Shown here: one piece after another, positions 29,443-42,154 of the stretch
How positions within the stretch are numbered: the first letter of the stretch is position 1
How the letters are laid out: the number at the start of each line of letters is the position of its first letter
Assembly (NCBI GenBank): GCA_016647705.1
Contig: CM028340.1
Location: 16,383,001 to 16,447,000 of the forward strand
Origin: Eucommia ulmoides
Taxonomy: Eukaryota > Streptophyta > Magnoliopsida > Garryales > Eucommiaceae
DNA length: 64,000 nucleotides
Direction of reading: 5' to 3'
Position numbers and translations under genes: made by a program
Notes under the pieces: generated by a model
The model's database searches: none
What the model was told of the DNA's origin: nothing
What the model saw: only the letters and a program-made list of their open reading frames with translations

Positions 29443-32400
29443 ACGAGTGATTTATTTACCAACACATTAAATACTTTTGGATTTAAATATTTGTGAGTTT
29501 TTAAGAATTTTTGTTAGTTTGATATATTTTTGTGTTGATTTGTAAGAATACAAATAAATAGGAGAAAATATGCAAATTGAGTCTAGGTGCAAAAATTTCA
29601 AGCTCAATTTTGACTCTGATTCAATCCAATTTTAGAAACACTAAGAACATAGAAGTTGTAGATCTATGTCTTAGCTTTCTATATCCTTTTGAATCATCTC
29701 AATCGGAGTTTAGACGAGAAAATTACGGCCAAAATACGAATAAGTATTGGATCTGCCAAAACAGCGATGCAACGGGATTTTACCGCGCTGCAGCGCGGTT
29801 CTGCGCTTTTTGGCGCTGTAGCGCGGCGTATTTTGTATTGTAGCACCAGCCTTTTGCGATAGAAAAAAATCTTAGCAAGTAATGCTGCAACGCCATTCTT
29901 TTGGGGCTGCAACATCAACGTTCTGACACTTTTTTAATTTGAAAATGGCGTTGCAGTGAGGATTTTGGCACTGTAGTGCCAACGTTCTGACTTGAAACGT
30001 CTTAAAGCCATTTTTGGCTCATTTAGACGAGGAGGAAAATGATAAACCAACCAAGAACGAGAATGAGATATAGAGAATAGGCAAGATTGAAGATTTGAAG
30101 CGAAACTTCTCTACAAATCAAATTTGAATTTATTTTTTCTCTCTAATTTTGATTTAATTTTGTATTTATAATATTTTGTTAAACATGTTTACATCTATGA
30201 ATTTATTGAAAAGATTAGTCATGAATTTCATTATATTGAGTTAAAGTTTTTATATAGGAGAATTCGAATAACTTTGTATGAACTTCGCGTTGTAGTGCCG
30301 AAAGGTGCAGAACCGTGCTGCAACACGGTAAAATCCCACTGCAGCGCAGTTTTGGTAGATCTGATACTCGTTTATATTTTGACTGTAATTTTCTCGTTTG
30401 AACTCCAATTTAGGTGATTTAAAAGGCTATGGAAAGATACGACATAGATCTACAACTTCCATGTTTTGAGTTTTTTTAAAATTAAATTTTATCGTAGTCA
30501 AAATGGAGCTTGAAATTTTTGTTCCCGAACCTATTTTGCATATTTTCTCTCATTTATTTGTATTCCTATAAAGTAGCACAAAAATACATCAAACTAGTAA
30601 AAATGTTTGAAAAGTCATAAATATTTGAATTTAAAAGTACTTGATTTATTGATAAATAAACTACTCATAAAAAAAAATTGTGTTTTTGTTTATTTTGTGA
30701 ATGATACCTTGTGGGATCGATTAAAAGAGAACAATTGATAAATAGGAGAGTCGGTCAATTTTTTTTGAAAATCTTGCAAGATCCATGAGTTGTGATACAT
30801 GCTTGGGGTGATTTGAGCCTAAAAATGACATTTTCATCTACCTTTTATCCTAGCTATGTATTATAACTCTTAAAGTGCTTTTGATCTCCAATGATATATG
30901 TACATACACAATTAGTGGAGAGTGATACGAAAAATGGGTCTATGGTTGTTCTTACATTCACCATATTTAGCACATAAATTTATTCGGGACTCATTTGGTT
31001 GGGTGAGAGTGATTGTGCATGCACTCACACATCAAGACTCTTAAGTAGGTTAAAATTGATACTTAGAGTTGAAATTCTAGATAATCTTAATGTGTGTATT
31101 TTCTTTGAGTTTGGAATATTTTGTGGTTGCGGAGATTCTTACATGGTTATTGATTCGATACGAAACTCATATTTTTTTCATTAGCATCTTAGTATTTGAT
31201 TTGTTTCATCTTTTATTTTATTTTCTTTTTGCTTGAAGACAAGCAAATGTTTGAGTTTGGAGGTATTTGATGAGTGGTTTATTTATCAACAAACCAAATA
31301 TTTTTAGATTCAAATATTTGTGAGTTTTTAAGTATTTTTGTTAGTTTGATATATTTTTGTGTTGATTTGTATGAATACAAATAAATGAGAGAAAATGTAC
31401 AAAATGAGTCTAGGTACAGAAACTCCAAGCTCTATTTTAACCATGATGCAATCCGATTTTAGAAAAACTCAAAATATGAAAGTTGTATATCTATGTTTTA
31501 GATTTCCATAATCTTTCGAATTATCTCAGTCGGAGTTCAGACGAGAAAGTGACGTCCAAAATATGAGCAGGTGTCGAATCTGCCAAAATCGTGCTGTAGC
31601 GCGATTCTACGCCTTTTAGCGTTGTAGCGCAACGTATTTAGCATTGCAACACCGATATTCTGTGATGAAAAGAAATCCTAACAAGCAGCGATGTAGTTCT
31701 ATTCTTTTGGGGTTGCAGTGCCAACGTTTTGATGTATTTTTTATTTGAAAATGATGCTGCAATGAGGATTTTGGCGCTACAATGCCAATGTTCTGACTTG
31801 AAACGTCTTAAGGAAATTTTTGGCTCATTTGAAGGGGGAGGAAGAGGAAGAACCAACCAAGAACAAGAACAGAACATAAAGAAAGAGAGATTGAAGATTT
31901 GAAGCGAAACTTCTCAACAAATCAGATTTGGATTTCTTTCTTCTCCCTAATCTTGATTTAATTTTGTATTTGTAATATTTTGTTAAACATGTTTACATCT
32001 ATGAATTTATTGAAAAGATTAGTCATAGATTTCATTATATTGAGTTAAAGTTTTTATCTAGGGGGATTTGAATAACTTTGTATGAACTATGCCTTGGGAA
32101 TCTAAGATTTTGTTAATTGAATTTCATATTTTGATCATTTATATTTATTTATGAGTATTTGCTAATTTATACGAGAGGTAAATTAGATATCATAGATGTA
32201 TAAGATTAAGCATTCGAGAGGTGATAATCTTACATATTGAGACCGAAGAAATATAACCCTTATTGTATTGAGTGCGAAAGGTTAATATAATTTGAGTAGC
32301 CATTTGATAAGTAAGACTTAAACATTGCATAATTAGTTGAGTTGAATAGAGATATTAATTCGATTAATTATACAAATTATCTCCTTTAACATTCGAGATG

Positions 32401-32728
32401 TGGAACTGAGGTTAATTTTGACACCCATGATTAATTATTGAGCACGAATTCAATCAACAAGTTTGAGGAAAAGTATAGTTTAGCAAAGTGTCAAACCCCC
32501 CTAGAATAATTGTGCATAGGAAGTCCATATTTTATTTTACTTTTACTTTTATATTTGTTACAATTTTATTTTTACAAACCTTAAATTTGGACGTCTAAAT
32601 AAAGTAAGGTTACGATAATCGCGGTACTTAGCGACGATTTAAACCAATCCTTATGGATACGACACTCTACTCACCCTATACGATTAAAACTTGACCCGCT
32701 TGTGGTGCAACCAAATAAATCGCTACCA
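29443..32728 (+). mobile_element. Rearranged LTR retrotransposon nested in copia (TSD gtgaa)
   Basis: Flanked by perfect 5-bp duplications gtgaa (29438-29442 and 32729-32733); ends TGACGAG...CTACCA. A full 3' LTR (31268-32728, 1461 bp, starts TGATGAG) follows a purine-rich PPT-like stretch GAGTTTGGAGGTATT. The 5' copy matches it only from 29443 to about 30286, then runs into an inverted copy of the LTR start (30287-30668). The 0.6 kb between 30669 and 31267 is 3' internal sequence; no coding region is left. The AAGCAAATGTTTGAGTTTGG block before the 3' LTR and the GGATACGACACTCTACT block near its end are typical of plant Ty3/gypsy-like elements (inference). Joining the copia flanks across one gtgaa restores the copia reading frame. 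Confidence 0.82.
30287..30668 (-). repeat. Inverted LTR-start fragment
   Basis: Reverse complement of 29450-29828 with moderate divergence, placed directly after the truncated 5' LTR copy. With 29450-29828 it forms an inverted repeat of about 380-bp arms with a 460-bp spacer. Confidence 0.75.
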
Positions 32729-32733
32729 GTGAA

Positions 32734-34040
32734 TTTGGGAACTATCGAATGTAAATCCAATATCTTGGATTGCAATTCAATGTTTTCATATTCAAATTTC
32801 ATCACTTACTTGTTAAGTGTGTTAATTGTACTTTGTAGGGCATTAATTTGAGAATACTGATTTTTAAAATCATGTGTTAGTTCTTGATAAATATCAAATA
32901 AATCATCGAAATCTAAAGGACAAGAATTAGAACGTTTCGTTACCTCATTTCCAGTGACCATCAAAGCAAGCATGGATAAATCGTCACAACCCGATTTTTT
33001 CGAACTACTTAACTTAGAGTCATCTCAGATAACTTTCATCGATTTCTTCTTACCCTTCTTTACTTTCTTCTTCTCCCTTCTCTTCTTCTCTTTTTTTTTC
33101 TTTGGTTCGGGATAGTCAATATTGAAATGTTCGGTCTTGTGATAGTTGTAACATTCCACATTACTCATGTTGAAAATTTTCTTTTCCTAGAATGCTCTTC
33201 GAGTTATTTTTCTGAAATTTTTCGTGAGAAACACCACATCATTTTCTTGCTCGCTGTCAAGATTGATATCATCATTGTTATCATCTTCCTCATTTTTCTG
33301 AACTTTCAATGCCAATGACTTCTTTTTGATATTTCTCATTTCGTCCTCATATCTTTGTATAGTCGTCTCGTGTGTCATTAGGTTGCCGATGAGTTCATCA
33401 ATAGTATAAACTATAAGATCTTTAGCATCCTCTATCGTAATTACTTTTGGATCCCAGACTTTAGTCAATGATCTTAGAATCTTTCGCACTTTATCATCCA
33501 TAGTATAAGGCTTTCCGAGTTGATTAAGGTTGTTGTAGATATTATTGAATCTTGTGTACATCTCCGGAATAGATTCTGCTTCACTCATTCTAAGTAAATA
33601 AATTAACGGACTAAGGCATTGATCTTAGACTGTTTCACTTAATTTTTCCTTCGTGAGTAATTTGCAACGTGTCCCACATTTTTTTCGCCAATCTACAACT
33701 TGAAACCCTGGTATATTCGTTTGCATCTAAAGAACAAAATATTAATAGCTTGAGAATTAATAGAAAGTTTTTGTTTGTCAAAAGTGGTCAGCTGTTCTTT
33801 TTTCTTAGGTACACCATTATCATTAGGAATGAATGAACCATCCTCAATAGCTAGCTACACATCATAATTGGTGTCTTGAAGAAAACCAATTATTCTATTC
33901 TTTTAGAATGAATAGTTATCACCTACAAACAAAGGCAGATGGTGCATAGACTGCCCCTCACCTAGTGCGCCTATCGGGTGCGCTATGTGATCTTTCTTAA
34001 CTAAGATTTTAAACCAATAGAGCTAAACCAACTCTAGTAC
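32734..34040 (-). pseudogene. copia gag remnant
   Basis: Gag forms the particle of the element. On minus, 33588-33187 reads a UBN2-type gag block (MYTRFNNIYNNLNQLGKPY, KVRKILRSLTK, LIGNLMTHE), followed by an acidic stretch. The zinc knuckle after it is degraded: positions where the family has Cys read Tyr (CYNYHKTEHF). Upstream of 33588 the frame continues with stops (DTNYDV near 33870, KLSINSQAI). Downstream, 32980-32740 encodes the coiled-coil-like spacer before protease and runs up to the nested element. Confidence 0.8.
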
Positions 34041-34044
34041 AAAT
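34024..34044 (-). other. Primer-binding-site remnant
   Basis: Immediately 3' of the 5' LTR on minus, ATTTGTACTAGAG resembles the initiator-Met-tRNA primer site ATTGGTATCAGAG with four differences. Position is right; sequence is decayed. Confidence 0.35.
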
Positions 34045-35199
34045 TGTTGACCAATATGCTACCCCAAGAGGATGGTGAATTAGGTAGTTACAAAACTTTA
34101 AACAAATAAATCTTTGACACTTAATTATCAAATAATCATTTTTTCTAAATTAATTATTATTTTGGGTACGCAACGGATAAGTGTTTAATTCTATATGCAC
34201 ACCTAAACACAATATAATAATAATAAAAAAAAAGAATGCAGCATACACAGATATATCATGATTCAATAAGTTAGCCTTATCTAATCCAGTTTCTCAGGCT
34301 CCATGGAGATTTGAAACCTCTAAACCCCTAATTCTTTTATCAGGTAGGAACCAAACCCTTACAATGATTCTTTTATCAGGCTCAAAATCAATCTTTACAA
34401 ATATCATTTTCCAAGCTAAAGAAGAACCTTATTTTTTTACCAAGCTAAAAACTAACTTAATTCTATTACAGGTAGAATCAAAACATAATCTTATTAATAG
34501 GATAAAGATCAAACCTCACCACACTTCTAAGTATTCTTTTCATAGGTAAGGATGGAACCTTCATAATTCACTAAATTCAATTGCAAGAAGAATCAAAACC
34601 TAATTCTTTTCAAGGGAAAAGAATAATCTAACCTTTTTACTTAGGACAAAGATCAAATCCTAATTTTTTTTCATAGGAAAAAGATCGAAACCTAACTACC
34701 CTAATTAGATATCGGCTCAATCATGTCTAATCAGCTCAAACTCACAAATACAGAAAAATATCAGTTTCTTCCTACAAAGAGCTTCTACCACCTCAATACA
34801 ATATACTCAATTAATGTCCCAAAATTTACTACGTGATAGATACAATATCTGATTAATAAACAATGTAGGTAGCACAAATTAAAACACGTAATCAGATAAT
34901 TACACAATTTTTTTTTTTTTAGGCTTTTACCTTTAAAAATGATTTTCTAATGATCTTAAATCCAAATAAGCAATAGTAATATGAAATCAAAATAGAGAAC
35001 AATAGCTTGGAAAGATCTCATCGAGAAAACATCGAAGATTGAAAACAAAATCGTAATATAGCACAAGTCGGTGACGCCAAATCAACAACACTTTAGATCA
35101 AGAACATCACACAAATATCTCACAGAAATCTCAGCGTAATAATATCTCTTAGAAAAGCTTAGAATTGATTGTTCTTGATATATTTACTCTCAATCCCGT

Positions 35200-35202
<3 letters not shown>

Positions 35203-35236
<34 letters not shown>
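35203..35236. repeat. (TA)n microsatellite
   Basis: Pure TA run of 34 bp inside the copia 5' LTR. A similar run lies at 40474-40511 in the solo LTR. Confidence 0.95.
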
Positions 35237-35239
<3 letters not shown>

Positions 35240-35789
35240 TGATAACAAACCCTCCAATAACTATTTTTCAAAAGATATGCCTCTAAAAAGCACTACTAGA
35301 CCCCATATAATAATATCTTTCAATTATAGGATAATCCACTTAAAAATAACTTTTAAATCTCTCAAATAAGCCCATGAAATATTTCTCAATTCATAATCAC
35401 AAAGATAGAAAGTATTTAACTATTTGAATTGATAGAAACATACATTATGAGAACCAAATCAATAGGGATATTAAAATACATGTACCATATCTTTACTAAG
35501 ATTATATCCCCCAAATCTCTCCCTTGGAATCATAACAAACGGCTAGTTTTTTACCAAGAGATCAAGTTTCTTGAAATCACAACTAAAATAGTCGGTTAAC
35601 CAATCCTTGGTGTTCGGTTAACCGATTGAAAAGTATTGAAACCAAGCCAAACCATAAACGTCAGTCGATTAACCAAAACACCCTATTCGGTTGACTGATC
35701 GCTTCAGAGCCAATCTCTGCCAAAATCTCAACCCAATTGGTTGACCGATTGCTTAAGAGCTTTTTCCTGTCAAAACCTTATATCCAATC

Positions 35790-37861
35790 TGTTGACCCAG
35801 TAGAATACTCAAGAAGGAGGATGAATTGGGTAATTAAAAATTATCAGAATAAAATTTAATAAATCAAATAATTAATTTTAATCCTAAATTAATTATTATC
35901 TTTATATCACAGCAGAATAATATAATCAACTAAGTGCACACTCAAACAACAAAAATAACAAAATAAATATAGCAGTACACCAAAGATTTATACTGGTTCA
36001 TCAAGCTACTTTTGGATAATTCAGTCCCCTGAGCTCCACAGAGGTCGCACCCACTAAAACCATAATTCCTTTAAAGGTAGGAACTAAACCCTCACACTGA
36101 TTCTTTTATAGGTTTATAATCAACTTTTGCAATATCTTTTTTCTCAAGTTAAGAAAAAATCTCTACTTTTTACAGGTTAAAGAATAACCTAATTCCTTTT
36201 TTAACACTAAGGCTCAAGAATCAAAACCTCACAAAACACTCCAGCTAAGGATGAAACATTTACAAATCACTCAAATCCCAATTCTATCCAAGAAGAATTA
36301 CTACCCCAATCTCTTTACAAGAAGAGACTGAAACCCAGTTATCCTTGATTAAATATCTCCAACAGTATTTAACCCATCATACTACTCACCAATACAAAAT
36401 GTTAAACAGGAAATCTCACTCGGAGCTTCTACCACCCTAGATAAATAATAACTCAATTAATATCCCAACTAGTAATAGAAAAATGTGATATAGAAAAATC
36501 TAATTTTATCAAGATATGGGTAGCAAATTTGAGCACGTAATTAGATTCAAGAAATTGTTTGTAAAAATATTTTCTTAAAAAAAATCAAAAATAATTTCTA
36601 AGATCAATTTCCAAACAATAATCAGATGATGCAATGAAAGAATATAATTAAAAAAATCTCACCCGAAATCCACAGAAAGAATGATTAGAATAATATAACT
36701 TCAAATCTGGTAGTAGCAAAGATTAATAGCAAATGATCTTTAAGATCGTCTCTCAGAAAAGCTCACAGTATCTTAATATGATAACTCTTATAAAAGCTCA
36801 CAAATGATCTTTACTTCTTTGCTCTCTCAATTAATTTTTTATATAAGAAATTCGCAGGTCAACATATAAGTGTATGAAATCAGCCTTCTCACAGCTAGGT
36901 TACATGTGTCATGACAATTAATAGCACTTATAGACCCCTTATATCATAATAACTTCATTTAGGTGCAATTCACTTAAAAACAGCTTTTAAATTTTTCAAT
37001 TAAACCCTCCAAATATTTCTCAATCTCAATTAATAAGAATAAAATCAATTTTAAGTACCAAATTAAGAAACATTAATATTCAATGAACTATATTAATAGG
37101 ATTTAATTAATATGTGAACCATATCTTAAATATAGAAAATATCCCTGAAATCTTTCTCAAATCCCAACAAAAAACGGCTACTTTTGGATATAATCTCGGA
37201 TAAAATAATATCCTGAAACAGCGCATCCGGTCGACCGACCAGTCGACTAGTAGATTCAGGTTGTAGCCCAAGGCGTTCATCGGTCGACTTGTAGATGCAG
37301 AGAGTTTGTCTTTCCTTCACCGGTCAACCTATTGGTCGACTTGTAAATTCAGAGAATTCAACTCCTCTTAGCCGGTCGACCTGTCGGTCGACTTAGAGAT
37401 ACAAGATCTTTCAGCAGCTTGGTCTGGTTGACTCATCAGTCGACTGATGTCTTTTAGATCTCTCTTTTGAACACGTTTTTAACTTATTTTCTTTTATGTT
37501 TTCACCCCTTTAACCATTTTCTCTTCTAAATAAGCTCCACTAATATTCTTATATTCCATTTTAGTCAATCAAAAATATTTCTTTTCAAATCACATAGGAG
37601 TAAATAATTTTATTTAATTAAAACACACATAAATAATAAAATACATTTTGTGTCATATGTGTATTCCTAATTGGGATATTAAGAATTAAGATTCACCTGA
37701 GTTGTTTTCTCTAATTTCTTCAAACTATTAATTCTTTAATATCTTCAACATCATCATTTAGCATCTATTTAATTTGTCATCTTCAGTAAAACACTCAATC
37801 AAAACATTAGTTCCACCAAAATATCAATACTTAGTTATTCATCAAAATCTTAGGATCAACA
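35790..37861 (-). mobile_element. Nested solo LTR, 2072 bp (TSD caatc)
   Basis: On minus it begins TGTTGATCCTAAGATTTTGA (37861) and ends GGGTCAACA (35790). Both flanks are caatc (35785-35789 and 37862-37866). Removing it with one caatc restores sequence matching the uninterrupted copy near 25055 (tatccaatc then ggttgaccaaatta). Same family as the solo LTR at 39736-41905. Its U3-like part holds a cluster of GGTCGACC motifs (37225-37440). Confidence 0.9.
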
Positions 37862-38464
37862 CAATCGGTTGACCAAATTATTCTATGAGGTTGATCGATC
37901 GTTGTAGGGTCGTTTCATTTTGCTCTAAAAAATAACCTGGTTCAAACGGTTGACTAATTTTTTCTAATTGATTAACCGATTGCATCAGGGTGGCCCTTTC
38001 TTTCACCAATTCTGCTCCAAAACACATCGTTTGATTTAATTAACCAATTACTTTTCTCTGTTGACTAAATTGACCTTTAAATTCACCTTTTTATACTTTA
38101 AATCTTATTTTCAATTAGATCAATTATCATTTTCGATTTCACATATATTAAATTCTTAATTAGGATCCTAAATTCTATCATTTCAAACACACATAAAGAT
38201 AACTCGTTTACTAGTGTCGTGTATTATCCTAATTTGAGTTACATTAAGAATATAAAAGTATAGAGTTGTTTTTACCTAATTTCTTCAAGGTCTTCACAAC
38301 TCTTCATATTTTTATTGTATCCATCTTTGCACCCTTAACTTGTTCTTCATGATGTCTTCAACATAATTAAATATATGGAACTCTTTTTCTGAAATACTAA
38401 CGAATACATTAGTTCCACAAAAAACAATAACACTTAATTGTTCATCAAAACCTAAGGATCAATA

Positions 38465-39041
38465 TCCTTGTTGTGGCCGGAGCTTTCAAAAACTGGGTAT
38501 AGCCGGAGTTTCAGAATGGATGTGGCCATAGTAAAGAAAGAGAGAGAGAGAGAGAGAGGAAAAAAAAACAAAATTTGAAAGTTATGAAATATAGTTTTGT
38601 TTAAGGGTAATTTAGTGATTGAAATTTAAAGCTATGGGTTACTCTTATAATTTTTTATTTTTTATTTTTTTTAAAAAATAGAGTTTTTATCAAAAATATA
38701 AATAAAATTTAGAGACTATGGCACATTTTATTTTTTCTTCTTGAACTATCTCCAAATATTCCTATCTTCAACCATTCCATGGAAAATATTCAGATTAATA
38801 ATATTTGTCAAAATAGTTCAATTTTTTATTTTTTTTTATTTCATTTATATATGTATATGTATAAAAAAAATAACCCTTATCCATTAATGGGAAATTTAAT
38901 ATATAGACCCCAAGAGATATAAAACTGATAATATGAACCCCCAACTATTGTAATAAAATTTTTAGTTCTCATAGATTTTTAGAAAATGGTCCTCTATTCC
39001 TTAACCATTTTTTTTTTCATTATTTACATACAATGTCATTC

Positions 39042-39079
<38 letters not shown>

Positions 39080-39735
39080 CCAAACATAAATATTCACATT
39101 TTTTATTTGCTACTTTTAAATATTTTGATACATTTTCATTTTTTCTATTGATGTGAATGTTCATTATTTTTATATGAACAAAATTATATTTTTGTTATAT
39201 TCACACGTTTTCACCAAAACAACAAAAAAACACCAAATCAAAGACATTAAAAAATTCCTGATATCAAATATTCACAAAAATATATATATATGGTATGAAC
39301 AATCACAAAAACAAAACCAATCAAAAAAATAAATCTGAAAACAATCAAAGAACAACAAATAAAAAATATTGAAAATAAACCCTAAGATCAACCAAACGAA
39401 CTCGGTATGAACATTCTTCAAAAACCAAACCAAATCAAAAAAATAAAATAATTAAGATCAATGAAAAGCAATCGGTGTAAACATTTCCCTAAACCGTGTA
39501 AAAATTCGCCAAAAAAAAAAAAAAACAAGAAACACAAAATCAACAAAAGTACAACCAAAATGAACATTCACCAATCATAATAACACATTCATCCCGAAAA
39601 CTAAAAATCGGCATGAACATTGATCGAACCACAACAACATTCACCAAAAATCCAATCGATATGCATATTCACTCAGAAATCACTAAAAAAAACATTCACA
39701 AATGAAAATAAAACAAAAACTCCCCAAAATAAAAA
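38465..39735. other. AT-rich repeat-rich DNA, no gene
   Basis: Contains a (GA)n tract near 38538-38560, a poly(A) run at about 39044-39075, and many scattered copies of a GAACATTCAC-type motif that also occurs at 41906-42154, 44149-44440 and 46300-46670. The block 38880-39050 resembles 46030-46290 in the same orientation, so the LTRs probably inserted into one older repeat. Confidence 0.5.
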
Positions 39736-40469
39736 TGTTGATCCTAAGATTTTGATGAACAATTAAATGTTGATATTTTTTGTGGAACTAATGGTTTAAT
39801 TAAGTGTTTCAGTTTATTAGTTCCAATGATGAAGATATGATGTCAAGTAATGAATGGATACTAAAAGATGATGACAAAGATGATGAAGGATTAAGAGGTT
39901 GAAGAATTTGAAGAACCTAGAAAAAACAACTCAGGTTAAATTTTAACTCTTAATATCCCAATTAGGATCACACACAACACAAAAAGTTTTTTAGAAAGTT
40001 TTTGTGTATTTTGATAAGATCTTAATTAGTGAAATTATTTGCTCCCATGTGTTATTGAAAAAGAAGTAAAGATAATTGATTAAAAAGGAATTTAAGAATG
40101 TAGTGGAGCTAACCGCAAAAAGAAATCAGTTAAATGGGCAAAAAGGTCAAAGAAAATGGATTAAAATTGAATTGAGAAAGGATTCCAGCATGGTTGGTCG
40201 ACAGGTAGGTCGACCTATGTCCAAAGGTGAAAGTCTCTGAATTGATAAGTTAAAAGACAAGTCGACTTATGAAACTCTTTGGATTGGTAAGTTGACAAAC
40301 AGGTCGACTTATGAAACTCTCTGAATCGGTAAGTTGACAGACAAGTCGACTTATGGCATTATTTCAGGATTTTGTGAAATTTCAGATTTTATTCTAAAAG
40401 TAGCCGTTACTAGCTGATTTATGGTTAAGATCTGAGAGATATTTTAGAGATTTGATATTATTTGAGATA

Positions 40470-40514
<45 letters not shown>

Positions 40515-41905
40515 GATATCTCTATAGATATGATTCATTAAGTTTCAATATTTTTCAATTTGGTACATGTAATTCTTTTTATCTTATTTAATTGTGATTG
40601 AGAAATATTTGAGAGGACTTAATTGAGAAGTTTAAATGCCATAATTAAGTGATTTAAACCAGAATGAAGTCGTAATGATATAAGGGGTCTATAAGAGCAA
40701 TTAAATGTCATCATAAGTGGGAATTAGCCGTTGGAGAGCTTGTTTTATTCCCTTTTAAATAGACCTGCGTTTTTCACTTTAAAAAGTGATGAGATTATCA
40801 ATCATTCTGAGTTATTCAGTTCTCATACTTTCTAAGAGTTATCATATTGAGAGTCTTGTGAGAATTGTCTTGACAATCATTCTTGAGATATTGAAGAAAA
40901 TTATTGTTGATCACCGATTTGAAGTTGCATTGCTAATCATTATTTATTCTATGGAATCCTGATGAGATCATTTCAAATTACTTGTTATTAATTATTGCTT
41001 GATTCTATTATTTATTATTTGAAATTTGATCTTTGAAATTGTTTTCCAAATTTTTTATTGAAAAATATTTTTGAAACAATTTCTTGAGAAATCTGATTAT
41101 ATGCTCAATTATGTGCTACCTAATTTTTGTTTAAAATTAGATTTTGAATATCTCACTTTTCTATCACTAGTGTTGGGATATTAATTGAATTCTAATTTAT
41201 CTGGGGTGGTAGAAGCTCTGAGTGGGAAAATCACTTATCAATTATGTGTAATTGGTAAGTTGAGTGTCGGATTAGATACTACTTGGAGTGTCTAATCAAA
41301 GGTAGCTGATTTCAATCTCTTCTGGTAAAGAGATTGAGGTTTTGATATTTGCATAAGGTATAAAAAGATTAGGTGTTAATTCTTCATTGATTGAATTTGT
41401 GAGTGAATTGTAACGGTTCAATCTTTACTGGGTAAAAGGATATTTGAAGTGTTTGTGAGGTTTTGATTCTTTAGCCTAAGGTATAAAAAGAATTAGGTTA
41501 TTCCTGAGCTTATAAAAAGTAAAGGTTATTCCTGAGCCTAAAAAAAAAAGAATTTGTAAAGATTAATTTTGAGCCTGTGAAAAGAATCATTGTGAGGATT
41601 TGGTTCCTACATGTAAAGAAATCTTGAGTTTAGTGGGTGCGAATCTCCGTGGGGCTCGGAGGACTGTATTAGCCAAGAGTAGTTTGGTGAACCAAGATAT
41701 ATCATGGTGTTTTGCTTTGTTTCTTTATATTATTTATATTCTATTGTTTGGGTGTACACCTAATTGATATCATATATCCGCTACTATAAAGATAATAATT
41801 AATTTTAGAATAAAATTAATTATTTGAATTTTGAAGTGTTATTATCTGATAATTTTTAATACTACCTAATTCACCTCCCCTCTTAGATAGCTCACTGGGC
41901 CAACA
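39736..41905 (+). mobile_element. Solo LTR, 2170 bp (TSD aaaaa)
   Basis: Starts TGTTGATCCTAAGATTTTGA and ends CTGGGCCAACA; 5-bp flanks are aaaaa on both sides (39731-39735, 41906-41910). Because the flanks are homopolymeric the TSD alone is weak, but the terminal match with the 35790-37861 LTR is decisive. Contains three spaced GTCGACTTATG repeats (40200-40350) and a (TA)n tract. Confidence 0.85.
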
Positions 41906-42154
41906 AAAAAGACCAACAAAATGAAAACAATTTGAAAAACGGAGTGAATATTCACAAAAAAAAATTAAAAAAAAATTCGAAAAGCTCGTGTTCATTCATG
42001 AACGTATCAACAACTGGAGCATTTGTGAACAAATTTTCGGATGTGTATATGTGAGAGAGAGAGAGGGGGGCTAAGAACGAAAAATTTCACTGAGAACGAA
42101 CTGGAACAACTAGAACTGGAACATTCATGAACCAATCAACACTGGAACATTCAG

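Larger units (their letters stand above)
24936..38464 (-). mobile_element. Decayed Ty1/copia retrotransposon with nested insertions
   Basis: Order on minus is 5' LTR (38464 to 34045), PBS-like site, gag, protease, integrase, reverse transcriptase, RNase H, PPT, 3' LTR remnant (25666 to 24936). Integrase before RT is the copia order. Two later elements interrupt it: an LTR element at 29443-32728 and a solo LTR at 35790-37861. The gag block ending in LIGNLMTHE and the QLGRQSKTSF pre-integrase block suggest a Sirevirus-like lineage (inference). The two LTR copies differ at many positions, and every gene carries stops, so the insertion is old. The 5' TSD candidate (38465-38469) cannot be checked because the 3' LTR is truncated. 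Confidence 0.85.
34045..38464 (-). repeat. 5' LTR of the copia element (interrupted)
   Basis: On minus it runs from TATTGATCC at 38464 (expected TGTTGATCC, one change) to GGTCAACA at 34045; 2343 bp without the nested solo LTR and one TSD copy. It contains the same TTGACC-rich region as the 3' LTR. Confidence 0.75.

Noticed and set aside
24936..34040. Endogenous pararetrovirus (caulimovirid)
   Set aside because: Integrase precedes RT, copia-type gag and RNase H blocks are present and LTRs with PPT are visible; no movement-protein signal.
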